From positions 1 to 64,000 of the forward strand of contig NZ_BBWH01000028.1 of assembly GCF_001463705.1 (NCBI RefSeq): 64,000 nt of DNA, given 5' to 3'. The position numbers and the translations under genes are program-made. A model generated the notes under the pieces. It saw nothing but the letters and a program-made list of their open reading frames with translations, had not been told where the DNA came from and did no database searches. The DNA is from Aureimonas sp. AU12. GTDB lineage: Bacteria; Pseudomonadota; Alphaproteobacteria; Rhizobiales; Rhizobiaceae. This document shows positions 47,334 through 55,840 of the stretch, piece by piece (within the stretch, counting starts at the first letter, position 1; each line of letters begins with the position of its first letter).

Positions 47334-48014
47334 ATGAAGAGCATGTCGGTTAGAACCGGGGGCGTCGCCGCGCTCGTTGTCCTCGGCGCGCTCGCCGCGT
47401 TAGCGCGTACGGCCGAGGCGCATCCGCACGTCTTCGCGGAGTCGCGCATGGAGATCGTCGGCAATGCCGAGGCGCAGCTCGTCTCGGTGCGCAACATCTG
47501 GCGCTTCGACGAGCTCTTCTCCTCCAGCGTCGTGGTGGACTTCGACAAGAACGGCAACGGCACGCTCGACCCCGACGAGATCGAGGCGGTGAGCGCCACC
47601 GTGCTGCAGTCGATCGCCGAATGGGATTTCTACACCTTCGTCACCGTGGCCGGGCGCGACATCAAGCTCGAACCGCCGAAGCAGATCCGCGGCCTGTTCG
47701 ACCACGGGCAGCTGACGCTCCTCTTCGAGATGGCGCCCGCCGAGCCGGTGGACCTCAAGAAGCAGCCCGTGACCTTCTCGGCCTATGACGAGAGCTATTT
47801 CGTCGCCTTCGATTTTACCGACGAGACCGCCTACCAGCTTCTCGACCTGCCCAAGACCTGCCGCAAGACCTTCACCCAGCCCGATCCCGACGCCGACGCC
47901 AGCGACTGGATGAACTCGGTGTCGATGCTGAAGCCGAACCAGGCGCTGCCCTCCGACGGCGTCAACTATTCCCAGCTTCTCGCCACGCGGGTCGACGTGC
48001 AATGCGCCCACTGA
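47334..48014 (+). CDS. DUF1007 family exported protein with EF-hand-like loop
   Basis: 226 residues. The signal peptide ends near residue 29 (RTAEA). Next is the family start HPHVFAESRMEIVG, a His-rich segment likely to bind metal. Residues 69-80 read DKNGNGTLDPDE, a canonical twelve-residue EF-hand loop with ligands at 1, 3, 5, 9 and 12. DUF1007 proteins are regularly encoded with NicO-type nickel/cobalt transporters. Here the 3' end overlaps the NicO gene by 13 bp, supporting a joint metal-transport role in the periplasm. ATG 47334 or 47343 could start it. Confidence 0.85.
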   Translation: MKSMSVRTGGVAALVVLGALAALARTAEAHPHVFAESRMEIVGNAEAQLVSVRNIWRFDELFSSSVVVDFDKNGNGTLDPDEIEAVSATVLQSIAEWDFYTFVTVAGRDIKLEPPKQIRGLFDHGQLTLLFEMAPAEPVDLKKQPVTFSAYDESYFVAFDFTDETAYQLLDLPKTCRKTFTQPDPDADASDWMNSVSMLKPNQALPSDGVNYSQLLATRVDVQCAH

Positions 48015-49087
48015 CGGCTCGCGGGGCGCTGGCCGCGCTCGGGTTCGTGTGTCTCCTGGCCGGCGCGGCGCATGCGCAATCGTCCCTGGGCATCGGCAAT
48101 GCCGAGGTGACGGCGACGCCGGGCGGCCCGTTCGGCGGCGTGTTCGCCGAGATCATGGCGATCCAGCGCGGCTTCTTCACGGATCTGCGCCATGCGCTCG
48201 TCGGCATCCGCGACGGGCAGGGCGGTTTCGCCTGGCTCGTCGGGCTCTCCTTCGTCTACGGCGTCTTCCACGCCGCCGGGCCGGGACACGGCAAGGCGGT
48301 GATCTCGTCCTACATGCTGGCGAACGAGGTCGAACTGCGTCGCGGCGTCGTCCTCTCCTTCGCCTCGGCGCTGGCGCAGGGCCTCTCGGCCGTCCTCATC
48401 GTCGGGGTCGGATGGGTTCTGCTGCGCGGCTCGGCGGTGACGATGACGGATGCCGCCTGGGGGCTCGAACTCGGCTCCTACGCGATGATCGCGCTCGTCG
48501 GCGTCGTCCTGCTGCTGCGCAAGGGCCATGCGGCCGCGCGGCGCTGGCGGCGACCGCTGCTGGCGCTCTGGCCGGCGCGCTCGAACGGATCCGTGCCGGG
48601 GCTGGCCTTTGCGGGACAGGGCACCTTCACCGATCGCGCCGCGCCGCGCGCCGGCCTGCCGCGGGCCTCAAGCGCTTATGGCGCAGACGTCTGCGACGAC
48701 CCGGCCGGCGATCTCTGCGACTGCGGGCGCGCCCATATCCTCGACCCACGGCTCATTCGCGGTCAGCGCTTTGGCTTGCGCTCGGGCGCCTCGGCGGTAC
48801 TCGCCATCGGCCTCCGGCCCTGCTCGGGGGCGATCGTCGTCCTCACCTTCGCGGTGCTCAACGGGCTCTGGCTTGGCGGCGGCCTGTCGGTGCTGGCCAT
48901 GGCGCTCGGCACCGCCATCACCGTCTCGGCGCTGGCGACCCTGACGGTGGTCGCCAAGGATGCCGCGCTGCGCATCGTCGGCGCGGGGCGAGGGGCGGGC
49001 ATGCGGGCCGCGCTGGAGATCGTCGGGGCGCTGGCCCTCGTCGTTCTCGGCACGGGTCTCTTCGTGGCGTCGATGCCGGGGCTCTGA
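48002..49087 (+). CDS. NicO-family nickel/cobalt transporter (RcnA-like)
   Basis: 361 residues. Signal-like first helix, then about six further hydrophobic segments. The family motifs are FHAAGPGHGKAVISSY, with His and Lys in the metal path, and IGLRPCSGAIVVLTFAV near residue 275. The cytoplasmic loop between helices (residues about 185-255) is unusually hydrophilic and contains a cluster of Cys and Asp (YGADVCDDPAGDLCDCGRAH), which could bind metal; RcnA itself has a His-rich loop there. Direction (export or uptake) cannot be judged. It overlaps the DUF1007 gene by 13 bp. Confidence 0.87.
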   Translation: MRPLTARGALAALGFVCLLAGAAHAQSSLGIGNAEVTATPGGPFGGVFAEIMAIQRGFFTDLRHALVGIRDGQGGFAWLVGLSFVYGVFHAAGPGHGKAVISSYMLANEVELRRGVVLSFASALAQGLSAVLIVGVGWVLLRGSAVTMTDAAWGLELGSYAMIALVGVVLLLRKGHAAARRWRRPLLALWPARSNGSVPGLAFAGQGTFTDRAAPRAGLPRASSAYGADVCDDPAGDLCDCGRAHILDPRLIRGQRFGLRSGASAVLAIGLRPCSGAIVVLTFAVLNGLWLGGGLSVLAMALGTAITVSALATLTVVAKDAALRIVGAGRGAGMRAALEIVGALALVVLGTGLFVASMPGL

Positions 49088-49103
49088 GGCCCCGACCTTC
49101 GTT

Positions 49104-49862
49104 TCAGGATCGCGCGTCGCGCCGCTTGCGGCAGGCGGCGGCGAAGGCCTCGAAGATCGCCCGCGACGGCGCATCGGTGCGCGCCCAGTATTCGGGATGC
49201 CACTGGACGCCGAGCGTGAAGCCGGGCGCCTCGCGCACCGACACCGCCTCGATCGTGCCATCGGCCGCGCGCGCCTCGACCTCCAGCCCCTCGGCCAGCC
49301 GGTCGATCGCCTGCCGGTGCAGCGAGTTCACCTCGATCGCGGCGCAGCCGACGATCGCCTCCAGCCGCCCGCCCGGCTCCAGCGCGACCGGGTGGCGCAG
49401 GCCGAAGCGCTCGGCCTGATCGGGATGGGGAACGGCGCGGTGATCCATCCGGCCCTCGCCCTCCTGGATCTCGGTGGCGAGCGAGCCGCCGAGCGCGACG
49501 TTCAGTTCCTGATGCCCGCGGCAGATCGCCAGAAGCGGCACCCCGGAGGCGATGGCCTGACGCGCCAAGGCGTCGGTCAGCCGGTCGCGCGCGGGATCGT
49601 AGGGCTCGTGTGCGGGGGAGGGCTCGACGCCGTAGCGCGACGGGTGGACGTTCGTCACGGAGCCGGTGAGGAGGACGCCGTCGACCCGCGCCAGCACGGT
49701 GGCGAGTTCGTCGGGCGTGACGATGGCGGGCACGATCACGGGAATGGCGCCGGCCACCTCGCGGATGGCGTCCAGATACGTGCCGGGGCTGGCGTGCCAG
49801 ACGTAGTTCTCGAATTCGCGGACATCGCCGGGAACCGCGATCAGGAGTCCATCGCTCGCCAC
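49104..49862 (-). CDS. Class I glutamine amidotransferase-like gamma-glutamyl hydrolase (PuuD-like)
   Basis: 252 residues, peptidase C26 family. The catalytic triad is Cys114 in LLAICRGHQELNVALGG and His222-Glu224 in GVQWHPEYW. LLTGSVTNVHPSRYG and SLHRQAIDRLAEGLEVEARA are typical of gamma-glutamyl-GABA hydrolases (PuuD) in putrescine breakdown. The link to the odc gene 4 kb away is suggestive only, because no other puu genes are present. The start is the codon at 49862; it is convergent with the NicO gene. Confidence 0.88.
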   Translation of the reverse strand: MASDGLLIAVPGDVREFENYVWHASPGTYLDAIREVAGAIPVIVPAIVTPDELATVLARVDGVLLTGSVTNVHPSRYGVEPSPAHEPYDPARDRLTDALARQAIASGVPLLAICRGHQELNVALGGSLATEIQEGEGRMDHRAVPHPDQAERFGLRHPVALEPGGRLEAIVGCAAIEVNSLHRQAIDRLAEGLEVEARAADGTIEAVSVREAPGFTLGVQWHPEYWARTDAPSRAIFEAFAAACRKRRDARS

Positions 49863-49996
49863 GGGCCGTTCCTCTCTGCTGGGGTCGCCGGTTCGACGGA
49901 GACGCGTTCGGTTCCCCTCCTTTGCAACGCCGCGCTTCGCGCTGGCAAGCCTCGGATCAGCCGGGAGGCCCCATCGAGCCTGCCGGGGGCGGCGCG
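49863..49996. other. Intergenic, promoter region of the amidotransferase gene
   Basis: No gene. Together with 50012-50197 this forms a 335-bp divergent spacer whose only recognised site is the TTAA dyad at 49997. Confidence 0.4.
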
Positions 49997-50011
49997 TTAA
50001 CCAGTCGTTAA
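49997..50011. promoter_or_regulatory. CtrA-type binding site
   Basis: TTAACCAGTCGTTAA matches the full CtrA consensus TTAA-N7-TTAA, and both halves continue as TTAACC. It lies about 190 bp upstream of the ParA-like gene and 135 bp upstream of the divergent amidotransferase. CtrA is the alphaproteobacterial cell-cycle regulator. A match of this quality is uncommon in GC-rich DNA. Confidence 0.6.
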
Positions 50012-50197
50012 CCCTGCGGGCCGATGAATCGATCTCGTAAAGAATTGCTTAAACCTTCGGTCGGGCGCCGGAGCGAACGCGCGGCCGACACGCCCCGCCG
50101 CCTCGCCCGACGACGACCGACCGCTTCTTCCAGCGCCGAGACGGCCCCACGGTCGCCGGCGATCCCTTCCGCTCGCCTCGTGAAAGGCTCTTTTCTC

Positions 50198-50932
50198 ATG
50201 ATGCCTGTCCTCTCCATCGGTTCGCTCAAGACCTCCGGCTCGACCACGCTCGCGCTGACGCTGGCCGGGGTTGCGGCCGCCGCCGACATTCCCGTGGTCC
50301 TGATCGATGCGGCGCGTGACAAGGATCTCGTGGACTGGGCCGCCAAGCCCGGCCGCCCGGCCGGCTGCACCGTCGAGATCGCCGACGACGAGATGACGCT
50401 GGAGCGCCTCGTTCGCGCCGCCCGCCGCCGCGGCGAACTGGCGGTGATCGACGCCGGCGACAATGCCGACCTCATCCGCGCCGGGGCACGCCTTGCCGAC
50501 CGCGCGCTGATCCCGGTGCGCTTCTCGCCGCTTTCGGCCTATGCCGCGCTCGCCACAGACCGCCTGCTGCAGGCGGAAGTTGGCCGGGGCCGGCGCGACC
50601 GCGACTGGGCGTTCACCGCGAGCGCCGTCACCACCATTCCGAGCCGCATCGCCCGCACCATCGAGACGATGATCGAGCGCTCGGCAACCCCGCGCCTGCA
50701 GATCGGGCTGGTGCTGCGCGCCGCCTACGAGGCGCCGTTCCTGCATGGCGGCACGCTGTTCACGCTGGCCGAGGAGATCGCGCCCGGCCTCGACCGCGCC
50801 CGCGCCGAGGCCGCGACGCTGGCCTACGAGATCGGCATTCTCGGCCAGGAGACGCACGCCGCCGCGCCCGTGCTACCCGCGCCGGTTCGCGACGCCCCGA
50901 TCTACGAAGCCGATCTGGCCGACGCCGCCTGA
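50198..50932 (+). CDS. ParA/VirC1-like protein with degenerate P-loop
   Basis: 244 residues with the ParA-type fold order. The N-terminal strand and loop are LSIGSLKTSGSTTLALTLAG. DIPVVLIDAARDKDLVDWA follows, then VIDAGDNADL (Walker B-like) and RALIPVRFSPLSAY. In true ParA proteins the loop reads KGGxGKT/S. Here it is KTSGSTT, keeping the signature lysine (Lys11) but with Ser15 in place of the P-loop lysine and one residue fewer. It may bind nucleotide weakly or not hydrolyse it. The ATG at 50198 is preceded by AAAGG. No parB or parS is nearby. RecX follows on the same strand. Confidence 0.65.
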   Translation: MMPVLSIGSLKTSGSTTLALTLAGVAAAADIPVVLIDAARDKDLVDWAAKPGRPAGCTVEIADDEMTLERLVRAARRRGELAVIDAGDNADLIRAGARLADRALIPVRFSPLSAYAALATDRLLQAEVGRGRRDRDWAFTASAVTTIPSRIARTIETMIERSATPRLQIGLVLRAAYEAPFLHGGTLFTLAEEIAPGLDRARAEAATLAYEIGILGQETHAAAPVLPAPVRDAPIYEADLADAA

Positions 50933-51025
50933 TCGCCGTCCCCGGCGCGGCACCGCGCCCGATCGAACCCTCGCCGTGCCGCGCCTCGCTTGGTGGCGCG
51001 GCGCGCGCGCCCTATACCGCCTTCC

Positions 51026-51577
51026 ATGACCGAAACCGCCAAGCCGCCCGCCCGGAAACCGCCGCGCCCCGTCTCGCGCGAGTGGATGTTTCGCGCGGCG
51101 GCCTACTATCTCGAACGCTACGCCTCGACCACGGCGAACCTTCGCCGCGTCTTGGAGCGCAAGGTCATGCGCCGCTGCCGCGAGCGCGGCGAAGACCCGT
51201 CCGTCCACGCCGATCTCATCACCCAGACCGTGGACAGCTTCGTCGAACTGAGGCTCCTCGATGACCGCCAGTTCGCTGAAGGACGGTTGGCGACCCTTCG
51301 CCGACGCGGCGCATCGAAGCGGCAGACCGCGATGAAGCTCAGTGAAAAGGGCGTCGACCGCGACACGATCGCCGCCGTGATGGAGGCCGATACCACCGAC
51401 GAGCCCGCCGCGGCGCGGGCGCTCGCCAAGCGCCGCCGCCTCGGGCCGCACCGGCTGCGCGACCGAGCCGAGCGGCGGGACCGCGACGTCGCCGCCCTGA
51501 TGCGAGCGGGCTTCTCGTTCCGCGATGCCGCCGCCGCGATCGACGGCACCGGCGAGGCCGAGGACGCGCAGGACTGA
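51026..51577 (+). CDS. recX: Regulatory protein RecX
   Basis: 183 residues. Modulator of RecA filaments. Typical three-helix repeats are AAYYLERYASTTANLRRVLE, LLDDRQFAEGRLATLRRRGAS with KRQTAMKLSEKGVDRDTIAA, and the third near RDVAALMRAGFSFRDAAAAI. The family hallmark DDxxFAxxxxxxRxxxGxS is seen as DDRQFAEGRLATLRRRGAS. The alphaproteobacterial form has an extended basic N-terminus. The start is ATG 51026. It is not next to recA, as is usual in this class. Confidence 0.85.
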   Translation: MTETAKPPARKPPRPVSREWMFRAAAYYLERYASTTANLRRVLERKVMRRCRERGEDPSVHADLITQTVDSFVELRLLDDRQFAEGRLATLRRRGASKRQTAMKLSEKGVDRDTIAAVMEADTTDEPAAARALAKRRRLGPHRLRDRAERRDRDVAALMRAGFSFRDAAAAIDGTGEAEDAQD

Positions 51578-51731
51578 GGCGTCCAAGCCGTTGGCCAGCT
51601 AGGGATCGGCAGGGAACCATGCCTTTCCCGCGCCCGTTGAGGATGCGAACCCCAACACGAGCGGGACAGGACGGCGAGCGATCGACGATCGTACCGCCAC
51701 GCCCGCGCCAACAGCATCGGACGACATCACC

Positions 51732-52295
51732 ATGCCGAAGATCACTCAGGCCAAGATCGCCATTCTCGCCACCGACGGCTACGAACAGCTTGAACTGACG
51801 CAGCCGCTGGAGAAGCTGAAGGCGGCGGGCGCCACCGTCCACGTCGTCTCGCTCGAAGCCGGCCAGATCAAGGGTTGGGACAAGGACCATTGGGGCGACA
51901 ACGTCGCTGTGGACAAGACGCTGTCCGAGGTTTCCGTCTCGGACTACGACGCGCTCGTCCTGCCGGGCGGCCAGATCAATCCGGACACGCTGCGCACGGA
52001 TGACAAGGCCGTCGCCTTCATCCGCGATTTCTACAATTCGAAGAAGACGCTCGCGGCGATCTGCCACGCGCCCTGGCTCCTCATCGAGGCCGGCGTGATC
52101 CGGGATCGCGACGTCACCTCGTTCAAGTCCATCAAGACCGACGTAACGAATGCCGGCGGGCGCTGGCACGACCAGGAGGTCGTCACCGACCAGGCGCTCA
52201 TCACCTCGCGCAATCCCGACGACCTGCCGGCCTTCATCGCCAAGATCATCGAGGAGGTCGAAGAAGGTCGGCACGAGCAGCGTCAGGCCGCCTGA
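51732..52295 (+). CDS. DJ-1/PfpI-family protein (class I amidotransferase fold)
   Basis: 187 residues. Stress-related hydrolase/deglycase family. The nucleophilic elbow is Cys111-His112 in LAAICHAPWLLIEAGV, and Glu18 in ATDGYEQLEL completes the usual DJ-1/PfpI site. ALVLPGGQINPDTLR is the conserved glycine loop. Cytoplasmic. The ATG is preceded by CGACATCACC without a strong site. A terminator hairpin follows at 52320. The in vivo substrate is unsettled in this family. Confidence 0.92.
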   Translation: MPKITQAKIAILATDGYEQLELTQPLEKLKAAGATVHVVSLEAGQIKGWDKDHWGDNVAVDKTLSEVSVSDYDALVLPGGQINPDTLRTDDKAVAFIRDFYNSKKTLAAICHAPWLLIEAGVIRDRDVTSFKSIKTDVTNAGGRWHDQEVVTDQALITSRNPDDLPAFIAKIIEEVEEGRHEQRQAA

Positions 52296-52319
52296 TCCCG
52301 CACGTGATCGCAGGTTGAC

Positions 52320-52350
52320 GAAACGGGGCGCCGGTGGCGCCCCGTTTCGC
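52320..52350 (+). terminator. Rho-independent-type terminator hairpin
   Basis: The perfect 14-bp stem CGAAACGGGGCGCC / GGCGCCCCGTTTCG with loop GGT lies 24 bp after the PfpI-family stop and before the cytochrome oxidase gene. The U-run is weak. Confidence 0.75.
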
Positions 52351-52432
52351 GTTTCGCGAGGCCGATTGCTTGCGGGCGGCACTATCGTATATCAGCGAGG
52401 GCAGAAGCATTGCGCGAGCGGGGACGGACGGC

Positions 52433-52657
52433 ATGGCCGAAGAGATGGGCTTTGAACTGAACAAGGGCGCGGCGATGGACTATGCCGAGCACAAGCGGAC
52501 CTATGCCGGCTTCCTCGGCCTCGTGAAGTACGGCAGCATCGGCGTCATCGCGATCCTGCTCGGCATGCTCGTCGGTCTGATCGTCGGCGGCGGCGTCATC
52601 CTCAGCGTGCTGACGATGGCGGTCTTCGCCGTGCTCGCGGTGTTCTTCCTGCGCTAG
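52433..52657 (+). CDS. aa3-type cytochrome c oxidase subunit IV
   Basis: 74 residues, single-helix membrane protein. The conserved MDYAEHKRTYAGFLGLVKYG is the bacterial subunit IV signature, followed by a hydrophobic helix (IGVIAILLGMLVGLIVGGGV). It accompanies the aa3 terminal oxidase in the inner membrane, although the core oxidase genes are elsewhere. The start is ATG 52433; ATG 52475 at the conserved motif is possible. Position just before pntAA is a common arrangement in alphaproteobacteria. Confidence 0.9.
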   Translation: MAEEMGFELNKGAAMDYAEHKRTYAGFLGLVKYGSIGVIAILLGMLVGLIVGGGVILSVLTMAVFAVLAVFFLR

Positions 52658-52757
52658 GCCAGCGGGAGGGCGTACCGGGGTGGGAGACCCCGACGCGCTG
52701 GATGATCGGACGACGACCGGGGGCGTTTCCCGCGGGAACCGGGAGGAGTATCGACGT

Positions 52758-53945
52758 ATGAGGATCTTCGTGCCCAGGGAGCGCGAGGCGGGTGAACCGC
52801 GCGTCGCCGCCTCGCCCGACACGGTGAAGAAGCTGACCGGCCTCGGTGCGGCGGTCACCGTGGAGGCAGGTGCCGGCGAGGGCTCGCGCATTCCCGACGT
52901 CGCCTTCGAGGCCGCCGGCGCGGCGATCGGCTCGGCCGAGAATGCGCGTGAGGCCGACGTGATCCTCAAGGTCCGGCGCCCCAACGCGGAAGAACTCGGG
53001 CTCTACCGGCGCGGCGCCGTCGTCATCGCCATCATGGACCCCTACGGCCAGGACGAGGCGTTGCGCGCCATGGCCGAGGCCGGCATCACTGCCTTCGCGA
53101 TGGAGCTGATGCCTCGCATCACGCGCGCGCAGGTCATGGACGTCCTGTCCTCGCAGGCCAATCTTGCCGGCTATCAGGCGGTGATCGACGCCGCCTCGAT
53201 CTACGACCGCGCCTTCCCGATGATGATGACCGCCGCCGGCACCGTGCCCGCCGCCCGCGTCTTCGTCATGGGAGCGGGCGTCGCGGGCCTGCAGGCGATC
53301 GCCACCGCGCGCCGGCTCGGCGCCGTGGTGACCGCCACCGACGTCCGGCCCGCCGCCAAGGAACAGGTGGAATCGCTCGGCGCCAAGTTCGTCGCGGTCG
53401 AGGACGACGAGTTCAAGGCCGCCGAGACCGCGGCCGGCTACGCCAAGCCGATGTCGGCGGCCTATCAGGCCAAGCAGGCCGAACTCACCGCCGCCCATAT
53501 CGCCAAGCAGGACATCGTCATCACCACCGCGCTGATCCCCGGTCGCCCGGCGCCGCGCCTCGTCTCGCGCGACGTGGTGGAGACGATGAAGCCCGGCTCG
53601 GTGGTGATCGACCTTGCGGTGGAGCGCGGCGGCAATGTCGAGGGCGCGGTGCCCGGCGAGGTCACTGACATCGGCGGCGCGCGGGTCGTCGGCTATCTCA
53701 ACGTGCCCGGCCGTATCGCCGCCACTGCCTCGCTGCTCTACGCCAAGAACCTGTCGGCCTTCCTCGAGACGATGATCGACAAGGAGACGAAGAGCCTGCG
53801 GATCGATCTCGCCGACGAGCTGCAGAAGGCCACCGCGTTGACCCATGACGGGCGGGTCGTCCATCCCGCCTTCGCGCCGGCGCCGGCCACCGACGCCGCC
53901 CAGCCCGCCGGCGAGAACGGCGCATCCGAGGGAGGGACCGCCTGA
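52758..53945 (+). CDS. pntAA: NAD(P) transhydrogenase subunit alpha, part 1 (NAD(H)-binding domain I)
   Basis: 395 residues. Proton-translocating transhydrogenase, NAD(H)-binding component. Seen: MRIFVPREREAGEPRVAASP, the RQD-like loop region SSQANLAGYQAVIDAASIY, the Rossmann motif GAGVAGLQAIATARRLGAVV, and VIDLAVERGGNVEGA. In this lineage the alpha subunit is split: the membrane part is the next gene. A strong GGAGGAG precedes the ATG. The TGA overlaps the pntAB ATG (TGATG). The complex uses the proton gradient to make NADPH from NADH. Confidence 0.95.
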   Translation: MRIFVPREREAGEPRVAASPDTVKKLTGLGAAVTVEAGAGEGSRIPDVAFEAAGAAIGSAENAREADVILKVRRPNAEELGLYRRGAVVIAIMDPYGQDEALRAMAEAGITAFAMELMPRITRAQVMDVLSSQANLAGYQAVIDAASIYDRAFPMMMTAAGTVPAARVFVMGAGVAGLQAIATARRLGAVVTATDVRPAAKEQVESLGAKFVAVEDDEFKAAETAAGYAKPMSAAYQAKQAELTAAHIAKQDIVITTALIPGRPAPRLVSRDVVETMKPGSVVIDLAVERGGNVEGAVPGEVTDIGGARVVGYLNVPGRIAATASLLYAKNLSAFLETMIDKETKSLRIDLADELQKATALTHDGRVVHPAFAPAPATDAAQPAGENGASEGGTA

Positions 53946-54361
53946 TGGCCGACGAGATGCAGACCTACACGCGCCAGATGCTCGACAATGCCGAGGCCGC
54001 GATCCAGGCGGCACGCGCCGGCGTCGACGGCATGGCGGCGCACCCGGTGGTGGCGACCGCGGTCGAGCACGCGGGCACCAATCCCTTCGTCTTCCACCTC
54101 GCGATCTTCGTGCTGGCGATCTTCGTCGGCTACTACGTCGTCTGGTCGGTGACGCCCGCGCTGCACACGCCGCTGATGGCGGTCACCAACGCGATCTCAT
54201 CGGTCATCATCGTCGGCGCGCTTCTCGCCGTCGGGCTCGCGGCGTCCGGGGCGGCGACCGTCTTCGGCTTCGTCGGTCTGGTGCTCGCCTCCGTCAACAT
54301 CTTCGGCGGCTTCCTCGTCACCCACCGCATGCTCGCCATGTACAAGAAGAAGGATCGCTAG
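53945..54361 (+). CDS. pntAB: NAD(P) transhydrogenase subunit alpha, part 2 (membrane domain)
   Basis: 138 residues. Hydrophilic N-terminus, then helices LAIFVLAIFVGYYVVWSVTP, LHTPLMAVTNAISSVIIVGA and FVGLVLASVNIFGGFLVTHR. The HTPLMAVTNAIS sequence is the conserved helix of the proton channel. In E. coli it is fused to PntA; here it is a separate protein, as is usual in alphaproteobacteria. The start overlaps the pntAA stop, and pntB begins 5 bp after its own stop. Confidence 0.95.
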   Translation: MADEMQTYTRQMLDNAEAAIQAARAGVDGMAAHPVVATAVEHAGTNPFVFHLAIFVLAIFVGYYVVWSVTPALHTPLMAVTNAISSVIIVGALLAVGLAASGAATVFGFVGLVLASVNIFGGFLVTHRMLAMYKKKDR

Positions 54362-54366
54362 ACGCC

Positions 54367-55767
54367 ATGTCCGTCGAATTCGCGTCCTTCCTCTATCTCG
54401 TCTCCGGCGTCCTGTTCATCCTGGCGCTGCGCGGCCTGTCGCATCCGACCACCAGCCGGCAGGGCAACATCTACGGCATGGTCGGCATGGGCCTGTCGAT
54501 CCTGACCACCCTGTTCCTCGCCGGGCCGTCCTTCGGCGGGCTCGTTCTCATCGTCTTAGGCCTTGGGATCGGCGGCGGGGCGGGTGCGGTGATCGCGCGG
54601 CGCATTCCGATGACGGCGATGCCCCAGCTCGTCGCCGCCTTCCACTCGCTCGTGGGCCTGGCCGCCGTCATGGTGGCGGCCGCCGCGCTCTACGCCCCGG
54701 AATCGATCGGCATTGGCACGGTCGGGGCGATCCACACCCAGGCGCTCGTCGAGATGTCGATCGGCGTCGCCATCGGCGCCATCACCTTCACCGGCTCGGT
54801 CATCGCCTTCCTCAAGCTCGACGGGCGGATGAGCGGCAAGCCGATCATGCTGCCCTCGCGCCACCTGATCAACATCGCGCTGGCGATCCTCCTCGTGGTG
54901 CTCGTCGTCGCCTTCGCCTCCAGCGAGAGCCATGTCCTGTTCTGGCTGGTGGTGCTCGTGGCGCTGGTGCTCGGCGTCCTCCTCATCGTGCCGATCGGCG
55001 GCGCCGACATGCCGGTGGTGGTGTCGATGCTCAACTCCTATTCGGGTTGGGCGGCGGCGGGCATCGGCTTCACGCTGCAGAATCTGGCGCTCATCATCAC
55101 CGGCGCGCTGGTCGGCTCGTCCGGCGCGATCCTCTCCTACATCATGTGCAAGGGCATGAACCGCAGCTTCGTCTCCGTCATCCTCGGCGGCTTCGGCGGC
55201 GATACGGGGGGAGCGGCGGCGCAGGATCTCGGCGACCGCACGGTGAAGCAGGGCTCGGCCGAAGACGCCGCCTACCTGATGAAGAACGCCTCGCGCGTCA
55301 TCATCGTGCCCGGCTACGGCATGGCGGTGGCGCAGGCGCAACATGCGCTGCGCGAGATGGCGGACACGCTGAAGCGCGAGGGCGTCGAGGTGAAATACGC
55401 GATCCACCCGGTGGCGGGCCGCATGCCCGGCCATATGAACGTGCTGCTGGCGGAGGCCAACGTGCCCTATGACGAGGTGTTCGAACTGGAGGACATCAAC
55501 TCGGAGTTCGCGCAGACCGACGTCGCGTTCGTCATCGGCGCCAACGACGTTACCAATCCGGCGGCGCGCGACGACAAGACCTCGCCGATCTACGGCATGC
55601 CGATCCTCAACGTCGATCAGGCCCAGACCTGCCTCTTCATCAAGCGGTCACTCGGCTCCGGCTATGCCGGCATCGACAACACCTTGTTCTACAAAGACAA
55701 CACGATGATGCTGTTTGCCGACGCCAAGAAGATGGTCGAGGACATCGTCAAGGCGCTGGCGCACTAG
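54367..55767 (+). CDS. pntB: NAD(P) transhydrogenase subunit beta
   Basis: 466 residues. Nine or so membrane helices in the first 270 residues, including the proton-channel part with VAAFHSLVGLAAVMVAAAAL and GADMPVVVSMLNSYSGWAAA. Then comes the NADP(H)-binding domain III with VIIVPGYGMAVAQAQHALRE, HPVAGRMPGHMNVLLAEA, the nucleotide loop DVAFVIGANDVTNPAARDD, and KRSLGSGYAGIDN at the end. It closes the pnt operon, followed by a strong terminator. Confidence 0.96.
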   Translation: MSVEFASFLYLVSGVLFILALRGLSHPTTSRQGNIYGMVGMGLSILTTLFLAGPSFGGLVLIVLGLGIGGGAGAVIARRIPMTAMPQLVAAFHSLVGLAAVMVAAAALYAPESIGIGTVGAIHTQALVEMSIGVAIGAITFTGSVIAFLKLDGRMSGKPIMLPSRHLINIALAILLVVLVVAFASSESHVLFWLVVLVALVLGVLLIVPIGGADMPVVVSMLNSYSGWAAAGIGFTLQNLALIITGALVGSSGAILSYIMCKGMNRSFVSVILGGFGGDTGGAAAQDLGDRTVKQGSAEDAAYLMKNASRVIIVPGYGMAVAQAQHALREMADTLKREGVEVKYAIHPVAGRMPGHMNVLLAEANVPYDEVFELEDINSEFAQTDVAFVIGANDVTNPAARDDKTSPIYGMPILNVDQAQTCLFIKRSLGSGYAGIDNTLFYKDNTMMLFADAKKMVEDIVKALAH

Positions 55768-55791
55768 AGCCGGCGGACCACCGACACGGTA

Positions 55792-55819
55792 AAAGGCCCG
55801 CGAGCGATCGCGGGCCTTT
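55792..55819 (+). terminator. Terminator after pntB
   Basis: The perfect 12-bp stem AAAGGCCCGCGA / TCGCGGGCCTTT with loop GCGA lies 25 bp after pntB. With A- and T-rich ends it could serve both pntB and the convergent DUF992 gene. Confidence 0.9.
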
Positions 55820-55840
55820 CTCGTTCTCCAATGGTCTGCG

